Below are positions 11,801 through 23,360 of a stretch of 64,000 bases of DNA, one piece after another. Source of the DNA: Agriotes lineatus (taxonomy: Eukaryota > Arthropoda > Insecta > Coleoptera > Elateridae). A model generated the notes under the pieces. That model searched no databases, was not told the DNA's origin, and saw only the letters and a program-made list of their open reading frames with translations. Within the stretch, counting starts at the first letter, position 1. The number at the start of each line of letters is the position of its first letter. Position numbers and translations under genes: made by a program. The stretch is taken from NCBI GenBank assembly GCA_940337035.1, contig CALNHX010002674.1, forward strand, positions 1 to 64,000, written 5' to 3'.

Positions 11801-12707
11801 CTTGTCTGTCTGCGTGATTGATGCTGCTAGTTTTTTTATTTTCCGCCTTACCAGGCTTCCTCCTTCTTCCTGCGACCATTCGTACTTAATTCCCTCCACT
11901 TCCAACTTACGGTATCCTACTCTTGTTTTCTTGCCGTTGCTCCGCTCTTCTCGTGCCACCTTTCTTATCGTGAGTTGTACCCTTCTCTCCTCCATTGTGA
12001 GATCGCTGTCAATGTAAATAATGCTTGGAAGCTTTGACTTTTGCTTTAATATTTCTATTTAGTAGTCAAAATTAGCACGCTTTACCACCGTAACTTTCGA
12101 TTCATATTTTCCTACTTTAAAAGCTTCTTCTACTTTAATTTCCACTCCCGTCTCATTTTGGATGAAGTTTGTGACCTTTTGCTTTAAGTCTTGGTTCCCG
12201 GCTGCTCCTTGAAATCTACCCCTTTGATAACTATATTATTTCTTCTTTTTCTCTCTCTCGGTTCTCCAATTTGTTATCCAACACGCTGATCCTCTTTTCC
12301 ATCTCTCCCCTTTCCTTTTGCCAGATTCTAGGTTTTTCCTCCCACTCTGCTTTCGCCTTCATTAATTCTGCCTTCACTTCGGCAAAATCTGACTTCATAT
12401 CAGCTATTTTTGTTCCGAATTCTTGCTTTAACTCCTCCTTCACTTCATCCAACTATTTCAATATTGCCTCCATCTCTTCGTTTTCTTCGCCGCTCATTTG
12501 CTCTCCTTTTTTTGTCTCGACTTTAGATGACTGTTTTGGTGGGCTTCTCGTTGTTTTCGCGCTTTTATTGAACGCTTTCACTTGCTCTCACTCCCACTTC
12601 TCAAATTTTTCTGGGTCTTCTACCTTTTTCCGCTTTATTAAGTCTTTCACACTAATAACACTGTTAGCCCTTCCTCTCCTACTTCCCCTATCTTCTTTTT
12701 TACTCAT
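11800..12707 (-). pseudogene. LINE family A ORF1: coiled coil plus RRM-like RNA-binding protein
   Basis: Reading from an ATG at 12707: a lysine-rich start (MSKKEDRGSRRGRANSV), in-frame stops near 12590 and 12450, then a heptad-rich coiled coil (12231-12452), then a degenerate RRM-like core (IVIKGVDF..., about 12230-12050), and a C-terminal part continuing into 11995-11800 (LTIRKVAREERSNGKK). This is the layout of L1-like ORF1 RNA chaperones. At least two stops and two frameshifts inactivate it. Confidence 0.65.
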
Positions 12708-13090
12708 ACGCCTTTTCCGCTATTTATCCAGACTGTAACTTTTCGCAACTCGCCTTTTTCGTAGCTTGAAGGAATACCCCTTACACTCTTAAGCTCTACG
12801 CCACTGCCTTGAGTCCTTGATTTAAGAAATGCGCCAATCCGGCGGGTTTATTCTGGCGCATGCGTATATTACGCGTATGACGTATTTGTTTTCCGCTATT
12901 TTTAATACACGCAACTTTCGTCCGTATTTTATCACCGGTTGGAGTTAATTCACTAAATTTCCAGTTTAAACCGTTAACGTCCCTTTAATTTTATTATTCT
13001 TCGTTGTGGCACTTTTAACTGATCTTCACGTCCGCTATTTTCTTTATTTTTCGCCTTTATAACTTAGATATCACTTTACATTCACTGCAC
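12708..13090. other. Probable LINE 5' UTR or spacer, no gene
   Basis: AT-rich apart from a short GC-richer patch (12830-12900). No ORF or repeat is recognised. The position fits a 5' UTR of the family A LINE. Confidence 0.35.
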
Positions 13091-13091
13091 T

Positions 13092-13800
13092 GATGACGGA
13101 GCCTATTTATAGGTGCCATTGCTCTATTACATTTTCTAATATTTGCCGCATAACAAATATTAAGTCTTGGGTACTGTGACTGGGTCGGAATCTGTATTGG
13201 GCTTCTTCTAGGTGGCCTTCCAACGTATTACCGAACCTGGCTGCTTTTGTCCACTCTTTCCCTAATTTTCGATGGCTACAGCTTTGCTTGTTTTGGTGGC
13301 TCCTCTTCTCAATTTATACCTCCCATAGTCCTCTGTAATTTTGGTCTGTAGATATTTTTTCCATGTCAGTTTTTTCTCGTTTACTATGGCCTTTATTTCA
13401 TTGTTCCACAGAGCTGACTTTCTTTTGTTCGTTCCACAACTTTCTCTTGTTGCTTCTAGTATAGCTGACTTGAAACTCTGCCATTTTTCTTCTAGGGTAT
13501 TTCGTTTTTTACCCATTTGAATCTTTTCTTGCACTATGTCTTCATATTTTTCTTGTGACTTGATCTGATAGTTTATATCCTTTGATTTTTTCCTGTAAAA
13601 GTTTGTTCCATTCTCCCGATTCGTTTTTTGCATTTTTCTTAATACTGAGCATTAGTAAGTGGTGGTCACTTCCGATTTCCACCCCTTGCATTACTTCCTA
13701 TCTCCTTCCTCTGCTTACCAGAAAATAGTCCATAACTGACTCCTTCCCTCTTCTGAGTTCTTTGCTTGTATAAGTTTAGATGTGTGTTTGAACTTTGTGT
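13092..13800 (-). pseudogene. LINE fragment: endonuclease end, linker and part of RT
   Basis: The minus strand reads the endonuclease end at 13800-13640 (GVEIGSDHHLLMLS-like), then the linker ORF at 13262-13633 (123 aa, charged, KKYLQTKITEDYGRYK), then a short reverse-transcriptase block at 13100-13200 reading RFRPSHSTQDLIFVMRQ. About 100 residues between linker and RT block are missing, so this copy is internally deleted. It resembles LINE family B (RGGKSPQDLLFMLRQ) more than family A. Confidence 0.65.
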
Positions 13801-13839
13801 TCGCTACGACAAGATCACTAGCCATATACAAACAGAAAA

Positions 13840-14260
13840 AATGTACAGAAATGTTTAGGAAGATTAAAGCAATAACCAGAAATAAACGATTGATAGTAAA
13901 TGAGACTCCTGATTTCGAAGAAACAGTTTCAACAAACCAAACTTCTAGATGAATATAAATATGAGAAGGTAGAAACGTTCAAATATTGAAATATGCACAT
14001 AAATAATAGAAACAAGAGGACAGATGATTTGAAGAAACGATTTTATTTTTATCTAAAGCATTTTAATCATATTATAGAACACTATAATACAACCAACAGC
14101 CATCTATGCAATGGAAATACTGTACCACACAATAAGGGAGACAGAAACGGTAATTATTCTTGAAAGAAGAATATTAAGGATACTTGATCATACACTTCCA
14201 AAATTTGGTCCTTATTCAAATGCAAAACTAAGTGAAACTGTAAGTTAGATCCAAAACTAT
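13840..14260 (+). pseudogene. Very degenerate LINE reverse-transcriptase C-terminus
   Basis: Plus-strand translation gives scattered matches to the thumb/C-terminal region of insect LINE RTs (YKYEKVETFKY, then TAIYAMEILYHTIRETETVI, then ERRILRILDHTLP) separated by frameshifts and stops. No ORF remains. The call rests on motif order only. Confidence 0.45.
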
Positions 14261-15090
14261 GTAAGTTCATTTTTAAAATCTCATTTATGTTATAACTAGG
14301 ACATTTTCAAGCAAAATAAGATAATACAAGCAAACTGCGCGCTACGCGCACGTGAAATAGGATACGCGAAAGGTCAAGCTCCGATCCGAGCGCTAAGATA
14401 AGAAAAACAAAACCTAAACAAATATAAACATCTGTGAAGCCGGAACGTGCGATTTTATTTTGTGCCACAGACAAACACACATTAAGGAAAATTATATTAT
14501 AGATGATCTCCGTTGGTGGTACTGCTATCTATTGGACCACTTTTGCAGGTCGAGTAGTGTAGCAAACATGACGTAACAGTTTTTTGCGTCTAGCACAAAT
14601 TCGCTAAGTGTAAATGCAGTTTTGCATCTAGTGAGCTCATATGTCTACTTCGATTACAATTATCACATTCATATTTTTGTGCATCTTTTCTGTTAACTTT
14701 ATGGACTAGATTAAACAATAGTAATTTGTATACCAAGGCACTGAAGTTTAGATTTTTATCACGAATGTGGATTTAGTTACCGAGGCCCGTAGGGCCAAGG
14801 CAAATAAAGCACATGAGGGATAAAAAGGTACTTCCGTGCTGAGGGGTACATTGTTTTTTTTTAAACGAGAAATTGTGAAATTACATTTTAACCTACTTTT
14901 GGAGGTTATGTTAACGTTGGTTGACGTTTACCTGTCACTCCATCACCTAGAAGAAGTCGTAAAACAATGGATTACTTCACTGCCGATTTCTCGTATTTTA
15001 ATGAAGATTTCGATGATCATTGCCGATTTAAAAAAAAATTCTTCATTTTCCTCTCAATCGATTAATTAAATAAACAAAATATAAATTAAT
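14261..15090. other. Downstream flank of Rpb4, no gene recognised
   Basis: I see no coding sequence with known similarity. A small plus ORF (14836-15069) has low-complexity hydrophobic content and overlaps nothing recognisable, so it is treated as chance. Confidence 0.4.
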
Positions 15091-15096
15091 GACATC

Positions 15097-15102
15097 TTTA
15101 TT
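15097..15102 (-). promoter_or_regulatory. Poly(A) signal of Rpb4
   Basis: AATAAA on the minus strand, 19 nt beyond the Rpb4 stop codon, followed by AT-rich sequence. Confidence 0.7.
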
Positions 15103-15120
15103 ATTATACAAATCTGTTAT

Positions 15121-15529
15121 TCAATACTGTATACTTCGTTTTGTTTGAATGTCATCCAAGACCGCTTGCAAATCTTCATCCTCAAACCTTCCCTCAAGTG
15201 AAGGAATTAAGGATTTTGCCTCTTCAGTTGTTTCAGGGCATAAATTAGCAAGGGCTGCTAATTCAAATTTGTGGAGTTTCTTTTGCATGAGCAAGCTGAA
15301 AATAAAATAAGTAGTATAATAACAAACTAGTCTCATCCTACTACTTACTTTCGAACGGCAGATATAGTTTCCTTGTTTTTAAATTTTCTGAATCGATCAG
15401 TATAGGTAAGAGTCTTCATGAACACATCCGAAAACTCTTGCTCGTCTTCAGCCGATTCGTTTTGTGCTTTTCGATGCTCTAGCAGCATGTGGACTTCAGA
15501 AATTAGTAGGGTTTCTGCATTTTCAAATT
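15121..15529 (-). CDS. Rpb4: RNA polymerase II subunit Rpb4, exons 2 and 3 (exon 1 is shared with Ada2a)
   Basis: Rpb4 pairs with Rpb7 to form the stalk of RNA polymerase II. Exon 2 is 15349-15529 (acceptor ATTTTAG, donor GTAAGT) and encodes EFENAETLLISEVHMLLEHR and onward through ETISAVR. Exon 3 is 15121-15295 (acceptor TTTTCAG) and encodes NLLMQKKLHKFELAAL, then SLIPSLEGRFEDEDLQ and DDIQTKRSIQY to the stop. These blocks match the near-invariant animal Rpb4 C-terminus. The first coding exon (35141-35201) lies 19.6 kb upstream and contributes MANTNTDLTEEDAADLQFPK plus one base. The join G|AA restores the conserved FPK-EFE junction in frame. The assembled CDS is 61+181+175 = 417 nt, 138 aa, close to the usual Rpb4 length of about 140. 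A 53-nt intron separates exons 2 and 3. Confidence 0.93.
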
Positions 15530-15639
15530 CTAAAATATTCATACATGTAAAACAAATCGTAGTATGTGAAAAGCAAGAATATAATACATAAATATTGGAT
15601 ATAATAAAAAAAGTGTAGACAAGAACATGCAACAATGGG

Positions 15640-16190
15640 CCATTATGAATTAATTATTTAATATCATTTGATTCCACCTTACTTATTAGTCATAGTTTTA
15701 TTTAATGTGGGCAGATCGTCGCGTTAAGCATGGGGATCTTGTAAACCGTGAAAGAGATTTAGTTAAATTAGACGAAATGCTCATCACCCGAATACCTAAG
15801 AGTAGAGAAATATTTGAAATTTTGGTACCTTTGAACTTGAGAACAAAAAGTATAAATTTTCAAAATCCCTCATCTTTATAACTGTTGTACATAAAGAGAT
15901 ACCTTAACATTGTTTTGACTTTCTATAGCTATTAAGACAACTAGCGTTTTATAGACAGTTTAAAAATCGAGGTCGTAGTCTAAATACGAGCAAATGAAGT
16001 GAGCGAGGATTTAATAGACAGATTTTTGAAACTGGCTTCAGGATTTCTTCTAACACTAATATTATTAATATCATGAATGTATTTGAAAGTCTTTTAGTCA
16101 ATTTCAATTTCCTTTTAGTTGTATAGGTCTGTCTATAGAAAAAAAAATTGTGTTTGCTATTGTAACAAGTCAACAAAATAGTGAAAAAAA
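15640..16190. other. Giant Rpb4 intron, segment without recognised element
   Basis: AT-rich sequence. A minus ORF at 15949-16176 has no recognisable domain and is probably chance. Confidence 0.4.
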
Positions 16191-16194
16191 AATT

Positions 16195-16425
16195 TCTCGA
16201 GTTTATATAACCACTGTTTGAATGGAAGAAGCCCCGTCTATTCTTTCGGATACAATAGCATTGTCCAGTTGACCCTTCGCTCTATTGTGACGGGCAAGTT
16301 AGGGATGACTTTCGATAATAAAAGGAGTCTGGTCATTGCGTGTGCTCCTTACATATTCCAGAATTTACGACTGTATTGTGACCAGGGTTGGTCATTGCTG
16401 TCTGCCTGCATATATTTTTTGTTAT
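16195..16425 (+). repeat. Direct repeat unit, copy 1 (about 228 bp)
   Basis: Begins CTCGAGTTTATATAACCACT and is about 93 percent identical by eye to 17734-17962 in the same orientation. Together the copies bracket a 5'-truncated Jockey fragment. The unit has no ORF or terminal inverted repeat. It may be an unclassified repeat or part of an LTR-like or satellite sequence. Confidence 0.7.
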
Positions 16426-16639
16426 GTTTATTATGCAATCTGTTAATAACTAACAATAGGCACAACTGATGGATGATAACATGCCATGCGAGGGAAGTTT
16501 TCCAATAAGTACAACCCTATATGAAGGTGATTAGAGTGCTGAATTCCTATTTTAATTCCAATTATACATGTATGTATATACATTTAGAATATATTATTAT
16601 TAATATTACTTGACTATTTTTACTTAACTACTTAAGTTC

Positions 16640-17680
16640 TATATGGTAAGTCTAATGGCGTTGTGATTTTTAGTCTTCTGGTTTGTTCACTGTTATCTAA
16701 TACGTTTACAGCTAATGGATTTGGGTGCGTTTCTAGTCATCTTATGTATGTTTCACTGCACTGCACAATCACTTCATTGACTGTCGGTACTTGCAGATCC
16801 CTGTAGATGTCTTTGTTGGATACGAAAAATGGAGCATCAGTCATTGTGCGTAAAGATTTTGATTGGATTCTCTCGATGGTAGCAATATTAGAGTTGGCTG
16901 CTGTTCCCCAGAGCTGTATACCATATGTCCAAACCGGTTTAAAGGTTACATTGTACACTAACAGTTTATTACAAAGTGATAGCTGAGATTTCCTCCCAAA
17001 AAGCCAGTAATGTTTTTGGAATTTTATCCCGAGTTGCTTGCGTTTATTCCATATGACCCTTACAAGTAAGTCGTTGATTAAGGTGCATTCCTAAATATTT
17101 GACACTGTCCACTGTAGGTATTATTTTATTATGCATTGTTACTGGTGGTGATTGCCCTTTGCATTTTGTAAATACCATATGGTTAGATTTCGCTTCGTTA
17201 ATTTTGATGCGCCATTGTTTTGCCCATTGCTCTATTTCATTTAAGTTTTGCTGAAAAAGCGTAGTTGCTATGATGGGGCATTTGTTTCTAGCGAGAACAG
17301 CAGTGTCATCTGCGAATGTAGTTGTAGTTACGTTGGGATTTGTTGGTAGATCTGCTGTAAAGAGTAAGTATAAAATTGGTCCAAGGATACTCCCTTGAGG
17401 TACCCCTGATGAGATTGGATGTAATTTGGTGACTTCTGCTTCGTGTCTTACTCTAAAATACCTTTCGCCAAGGAGAGTGAACATAGAGTTGGGTAAGTTT
17501 CTTTTCAGCTTGAAGAGTAGTCCTTGATGCCATACTTTGTCAAATGCTTGACTGACATCAAGGAATGTCGCTGCGCAGTAACTTTTTTCTTCAAATTTTT
17601 GGTTTATGATGTCCACGACACGATGCACTTGTTCTATCGTAGAGTGATGCCTTCTAAACAAATATACACACATACACATT
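16640..17680 (-). pseudogene. 5'-truncated Jockey-type LINE (RT only)
   Basis: The minus strand encodes the reverse transcriptase of a Jockey LINE related to the 1884-6086 copy but diverged. 17044-17679 reads RRHHSTIEQVHRVVDIIN, then FLDVSQAFDKVWHQGLLF, SGVPQGSILGPILY and TTTFADDTAVLA (FADD active site). After a frame change, 16737-16958 gives FKPVWTYGIQLWGTAANSN and PFFVSNKDIYRDLQVP. The endonuclease and ORF1 are absent. The break is at about 17660, as expected for abortive target-primed reverse transcription. Confidence 0.85.
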
Positions 17681-17733
17681 CGTTAATATTACACAAATGC
17701 AAATACAAAATACCACTGATGTCGAAAACTAGA

Positions 17734-17962
17734 CTACTCGAGTTTATATAACCACTGTTTGAATGGAAGGAGCCCCGTCTATTCTTTCGGATAGAACAGC
17801 ATTGTCCAGCCGACCCTTCGGTCTATTGTGACGGGCAAGTTTGGGATGACTTTCGATAATAAAACGAGTCTGGTCATTGCGTGTGCTCCTTACATATTCC
17901 CGACTTTACGACTGTATTGAGACCAGGGTTGGTCATTGCTGTCTGCCTGCATATTTGGGTCA
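17734..17962 (+). repeat. Direct repeat unit, copy 2
   Basis: Same unit as 16195-16425. After the shared part, copy 2 continues into unrelated sequence (TGGGTCACCAGG...), whereas copy 1 continues into AT-rich DNA. Confidence 0.7.
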
Positions 17963-18439
17963 CCAGGATTTTTACACAACCCGTCTTTTGTCCTGGGGTG
18001 CCTTTATGCTTGTGACATCCGTCCTGCTGTTTTTCGAATTTATACTTTGACGTTTTTGACCAGTTAGTCCGCATTGTTTGCGTGACGACACAAATTAAAT
18101 TTTCTAGACTGCACCTCGCGAACACTTTGTTCGCATATGTCGCGCTGATGTTTATAGGCCATTCGTCACTCACGTTTTAGATAGCACTGACGTTTACAAA
18201 TTTAGAATTACACTTAGTGTCAAGTTTGAGTTTATGACCATCAATAATAGGAATCCACTCTCCAAAAGTGGCAAGTTATTAAATGCATCGGAAACTTCTA
18301 TTCGTACCTAATTTATCTGCTTTCACAACAGGCAATTTCTTCATTTTTTCTAATAATACTAAGATAATGTACCTACTCGGGACGCCCGATTCTTCTATCC
18401 AGAGTAGTAATTGTTTTGCATACATTTTCAGGCAATGTT

Positions 18440-20450
18440 AACAGCAGTAAATCAGGAACAAGAACAACAAGAGAGAAAGGAGAAAACTGAGGAAAAAAAA
18501 TAGAAGTAGAACCAATATATGATGAAACAATAAGACATCATATAAAAAATCGAAAATGGGAAGACACCTGGATGTGATGAAATAAATGGGGAAATGCTGA
18601 ACTATGGAAGGGAGAAACAAAAAAAAAGAATCTACGAGCTGATAAAAGAAATTTGGAAGAAAGAACAGATGCCAGCAGAATGGGAAATGGAGATAATAAT
18701 AACAATACCGAAAAAATGTGTAAAAGGCTTTACCCAGAACTTCCCTCGTCGACATTGTGGCACTAAATAATTAAATATATATTTGTACGAAATTGTACCG
18801 GTTTCGTGCGAGGTAGATATATGATATTTATGCAAAATATCGTCTTCCTCCAACAAATAATTGTTGAGCTATGCTGCCAACAGACGGACAGACGGATGGA
18901 CTGACGGACGGACGGACGGACGGACAGACAGACAGACAGACACACGGAAAGCAGACAGACAGACAGACTGATGGAATTGAGAAAACCTCTTTTTCGTCAT
19001 CTAGGGACCTTGAAACGTGAAAATCTGAAAAAATCTCGGAAGGTGATTTTTTCGTGATTACAATACTTCCTTCGTCTTTCAGATGAGGGAAGTAAAAAAG
19101 GAGATCTACAACAATGTAGTAATCATAGAGGAATTATATTATTAAACACAACTTATAAAGTGTTCCGAGGCTATATTACCATTTCTGTGAGCAGATTAGA
19201 ATTTCGCCCCCAGTAGGTTGCTGGCGTTGCCAGGGGAGGATTTTTTATCGACCTTCTCTGGTCTAGATCCGTCGTGTTTTGCAATAACAGGGCTACTTCA
19301 AGGTGTGGTTCTTCACCATGCATGACGGTCTTTGACAGGGAGAAGCTATGGACCTTGAGGCATCTATGTTACACCATTAGCTAACAGCAATGGTTACGCT
19401 ATACCTGCCTCTGGGTATTTTACCCGCCCAAAAGTAGACAAATAGTACAAAATATATAAAACAAGCGTATGACCTAATATGACACTATCGAAACTAGAGC
19501 CAATACGTAAAAAACTAAACAACTACTACGTACCAATGAAATGCAACTTCTCAGAACAATAGCGAGAAAGACTGCACGATAGAATACAAAACACCGAAAT
19601 TCCAGAAATATGTAACACAAAAGATGTAAGGTGGGGACGGAACCGAAGAAGACTGTGGCAAGAACACATAGAACGAATGGATGATCAACGAATAGCAAAA
19701 GTGTGCATGAGACAAACACCACACGGAAGGAGACAGCCAGGAAGACCACCGAAACACTTGCATAACTGCTGGACATCATCGTCACAGGAACCAGGATATC
19801 CAAAAACAAACAGGTCAATGACCTAATTAAAGAACAAAAAGAAGAAGAACTTATAAAGTTCTCACATACAATATGCGGAGAGAGAAACTGGAGACTAGCA
19901 GAGAGGTCCACAACGGATGCACTGCATATTATGTATCAATTATTGGAAAGAAGCTATGAATATGATATGAAATTACATGATATTCCTCGACTATAAACAA
20001 GCTCTTGATAAGATTAATAAAAGAGAACTTATACGTATACTGAAGAGACTGGAAATTCCAGGAACAAGAAAAACAGAATCCTTTAATGTGAACGAAAGGG
20101 TATGGCAAGAAGACGTATTCTCAACAACGCTTTTTAACTTGGCTAACTAGAAGAATCAATTAGGAGAATAAAAATTAATGACAAATCACAAATTATAGCA
20201 TACGCTGATGATATTGTAATCATATCAAGAACATGGATGATGCTAACAGAAGAAACATAGAAAATAGGACTTGAGATAAACACAAATAAAACAAAGTACA
20301 TGAAATGCGAATGAGGAAAAAATGACAACACCAACGAAGTACATTTAACTATCTAGGACTACAAATAACACAAAAATTACAAATTGATAATGATTTAAAA
20401 CAATGTTACTTAAATTGTAATAATGAAAATCAACAAAATTTTAAATCTTA
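18440..20450 (+). pseudogene. Broken plus-strand LINE reverse transcriptase with insertions
   Basis: Translation in shifting frames gives successive RT blocks: EINGEMLNYG..LIKEIWKKEQMPAEWEMEIIITIPKK (18560-18720), KGDLQQCSNHRGIILLNTTYKVF (19096-19180), FLDYKQALDKINKRELIRIL (19975-20050) and IIAYADDIVIISRT (YADD; 20195-20235). Between them sit two unrelated stretches, 18721-19095 (including a GACG/GACA microsatellite) and about 19195-19850. The second of these contains part of another LINE tail (19600-19790: GRNRRRLWQEHIERMDDQR, then GRRQPGRPP). The motif order shows a single original element cut by later insertions. Confidence 0.65.
18885..18972. repeat. Tetranucleotide microsatellite (GACG/GACA)n
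   Basis: Imperfect runs of GACGGACG, then GACAGACA, and a second short GACA run after a small interruption. It sits inside the insertion that splits the plus-strand LINE. Confidence 0.85.
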
Positions 20451-20794
20451 AACAGTATCAGAGGAAACTAGTAAGCTAATTCTAGAAATAAAACGCAGTG
20501 GTCTTACGGAAATAATTTTCCCAGACTGCTAAAAAATGCATTAGTTATTCCCGTACTTAAGATTTAATGATCTACGTTATTCAGACCTAAAGTCAATTAG
20601 GATTCTCCCAGTCCTATCTGGTCGAAATGGTGGGGCACTGTGCAGTCGAAGATTTTAACGACTCTCGCATTTATGCAGTTTTTCTGTGTAAAGTCTGTGA
20701 AATAATTAATAAAAAGTGAATATTAAGTTCTTATGTCAGTTAACGTCGTAATTAATAAATCTTTAGTGTATTACTCATAATTTACTTTAAAATC

Positions 20795-21230
20795 ATGGCG
20801 GAATGTAATTCCTGTAATACTAAACTCGGGTCCGCTCGCCTTTTCGTGAAGTGTGTCTTGTGCCAAAAGTCTTATCACTGTAAATGCATAAACATACCTG
20901 GCACAGACATTGAACTGATAAACTCTGGAAGAAAGGCATACAAATGTCTATCATGTGCATCATCATCTACTGGAAGTGATATTACTTTGAGTGATATTAT
21001 GTGTAAACTATACGAACTCGTTAACAAAAATTCTGATATGTGCGAATCTATTGAACTTCGCTATGCAAACTGCAAAATCCATATATGTAAATGAATCTCT
21101 AACATATGAAAATAGGCAACTACTTAGTAAGTGCAGCGAATTCAAGAAAACCAGAAATGTTAAATATTTGTGGGTTCAAAATGGTGAAATTCTTATGATA
21201 ACTCGCAAATATTTAAAATTTCAAGTTTAG
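20795..21230 (+). pseudogene. CR1-like LINE ORF1 with PHD-type zinc finger
   Basis: The start (20795-21094) encodes MAECNSCNTKLGSARLFVKC and onward, with C-x2-C, C-x2-C, H-x2-C and C-x2-C pairs spaced as in a PHD finger, found at the N-terminus of ORF1 in some CR1-type LINEs. After a frame change near 21060, the second frame gives KCSEFKKTRNVKYLWVQNGE, which resembles the C-terminal block of such ORF1 proteins. The central coiled coil expected between the two is missing or collapsed, so the ORF is not functional. Confidence 0.65.
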
Positions 21231-21309
21231 ACTGTTTAAACGATTTTCATTAATTCTGTGTATCAGGTGTTTACTTTTCTGTTCTTTTAGTAGTACGTTT
21301 ACTTATCAT

Positions 21310-22255
21310 TATTTACATTATTTATTTATTTATATATACAGAGATTCATACAGGTTAAATAACCTAATTACATGAATCACAAATATCCAAAAGACAAACA
21401 ATATTGTGCGAAAAACAACAAAAGACACAAAGATTACATAATACGGTATATCAGAATAACAAACATTTGCAACGGTAGGAAGCACAAGATACACTAGTTC
21501 AACAATAATTTAACTAGTTAACAAAATGATTATAAGAATAAAATGTGTTGGCAACTGCAGAGGACTTAAAAATAATCAAACCGATTTACAAATTGACAAT
21601 GACATTTGTATTTTAACCACAAACCAGAATACCAGAATGACAATCTTTAATCAAAATTATAATAGTTTAAAATTACGCTTACGAATTTTTTATACTTGAA
21701 TGATAAATCACAATTTGTTAGTAGGCATATTTCATTTAAGAGTCTAAACATTATTAAAAAGGGAATATTAAATGCAAAATTAACTGATGGAATGTGAAAC
21801 ATGGCTACAGCTCGAGTACTTTTTACAGGCACACGCAGATTGAACAAAGATAATAAATAACTTTCATGAAGCAAGTTATTCCACAGCTTGAAACCAAGTT
21901 GTAAAAGTGACATATTTCTGCGATTACTTAAACTTTGAACTTCGAATTCCTTACGCAAATTCATGGACCTGATTAAATGGTAGTCAGGATAATTGTGATA
22001 CTTTTTATAATATAGTAAACGTAATAGTCTATTTTGTACTCTTTCTATTGCTTTAATTTCTCCTATTTTATGGGGAAACCAGACTGTCGAGGCGTACTCC
22101 AATTTAGGTCTCACTAACGTGTAATATAAGATTTTAACAGTTTTTACATTCTGAAATTCATAAGACTGCCTAATAAAACTTATTATTATGGCATATATAT
22201 ATTTTTTTTCAGGTGCGTTAATTTGTATTTCTTTATTTAATGTATAGTCACATTA
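21310..22255 (-). pseudogene. Antisense 5'-truncated CR1-like LINE fragment
   Basis: The minus strand reads the RT C-terminal region: NKEIQINAPEKKYIYAI (extending to about 22250), then LVRPKLEYASTVWFP, ERVQNRLLRLLYYKK and NRRNMSLLQLGFKLWNNLL (21647-22114). The 3' end on the minus strand is an (AAAT)n-like tail at 21310-21340. The fragment sits between ORF1 and the endonuclease of the plus-strand CR1-like element, so it is a later insertion. Confidence 0.75.
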
Positions 22256-22281
22256 AGGTTGTTCATTTTAATCTAATTTTT

Positions 22282-23360
22282 CTGATTTTAAGGATTATCT
22301 ATTGAATGCGGAACTTGATGTCATTGCTGTTACTGAGACATGGCTTACTTGTCATGTACCCAGTACTGCAGTTTGCGTTCCTGGTTATAGACTCGTACGC
22401 AGGGATCGTATTACGACTACCTGGGGAGGAGGCGTAGGTATTTATGTCAAAAATGATATAAATTTTTGTACAATTGATATCACTTCTCACAGTAATGCAA
22501 TTGAACAAATTTGGGTAAGTGTAAAATTAAATAATACTAAAATAATCATTGGTGCTCTTTATAGAAGGCGAGAGTTTGCATGCTTTGAGTTCTTGAACGC
22601 TTTAGAGGACTCCATAGCGGTGGTTACATCTATGACTGAGGATATAATTTGCTTAGGTGATTTACTAAAATTTGAAGAAACTGCCACTATTCAATTTACC
22701 TCCTTAATCGAATCTTTAGGATACAAACAAATTATAAATAAACCTACTCGTATCACTAAAACGAGTTCTACTTTAATTGATTTAATTTTAATTCCTGTCG
22801 ATAAGCAAGTTGTATCTTGGGATGTTATAAGCATCGACAATATATCGGATCACCATCTTATTTATTGTAAAGTTGCTGTAAATGTTTGTTTACCAAAGAA
22901 TCCTTTTTTCTTTTCATTTAGAGATTTTAAACAATTCAATTGCGACAGATTTTATGCTGAATTACAATCTATTCCATGGCGAAATATCTATCAAATTGAA
23001 AATATAAATGATAAAATAGAGTTTTTAAATAACAATATTATAACGTTGTTTGATAGACATGCTCCATTTAAACGTATTAAAATTTCTAAACCTGCCGCTC
23101 CCTGGCTGACAGATAATATTAAACTGATGTTACTTAGAGACAAAGCTTTAATTCGATTTAAAAAAAGTAATAACCCTGTACAACGGGATTATTACAAATC
23201 ATTGCGTAATTTAACTACTGCGGCGATTAGAAGTGAAAAAAAGGCATATTTAGAATTTAAATGTCGAGAAAATTCCACTAATAATTCTGCTATATGGAGG
23301 GAATTAAAAATAATGAATGTTTATAATAAAAGCTATAGCGAAATTCCCCCCAGCTTGGTG
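22282..23360 (+). pseudogene. CR1-like LINE endonuclease domain and linker
   Basis: Reads KDYLLNAELDVIAVTETWL (catalytic E), then WGGGVGIYVKND, IIIGALYRRRE, IICLGDLLKFE (the usual GDFN is altered to GDLL), STLIDLILIPVD and SDHHLIYCKV (SDH), then the linker to SEIPPSL. The altered GDFN suggests an inactive nuclease. The continuous ORF to 23429 runs a little into the inserted DNA element. The beginning of the endonuclease, normally before KDYLLNAE, is degraded. Confidence 0.8.

Larger units (their letters stand above)
8863..12707 (-). mobile_element. Decayed LINE, family A (ORF1 + endonuclease/RT)
   Basis: The minus strand reads, 5' to 3', an ORF1 with coiled coil and L1-type RNA-binding domain (about 12707-11800), an endonuclease, a linker, a reverse transcriptase, and a C-terminal tail ending at GLHGL just before 8863. 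Several frameshifts and stops break it. The element at 46880-50580 has the same architecture and related protein sequence (family B). The exact ends are not defined; 12708-13090 may be its 5' UTR. Confidence 0.8.

Noticed and set aside
18438..18945. Minus-strand hydrophobic ORFs around 18438-18945
   Set aside because: They arise from A-rich plus-strand LINE sequence and the GACG/GACA microsatellite, with no domain.
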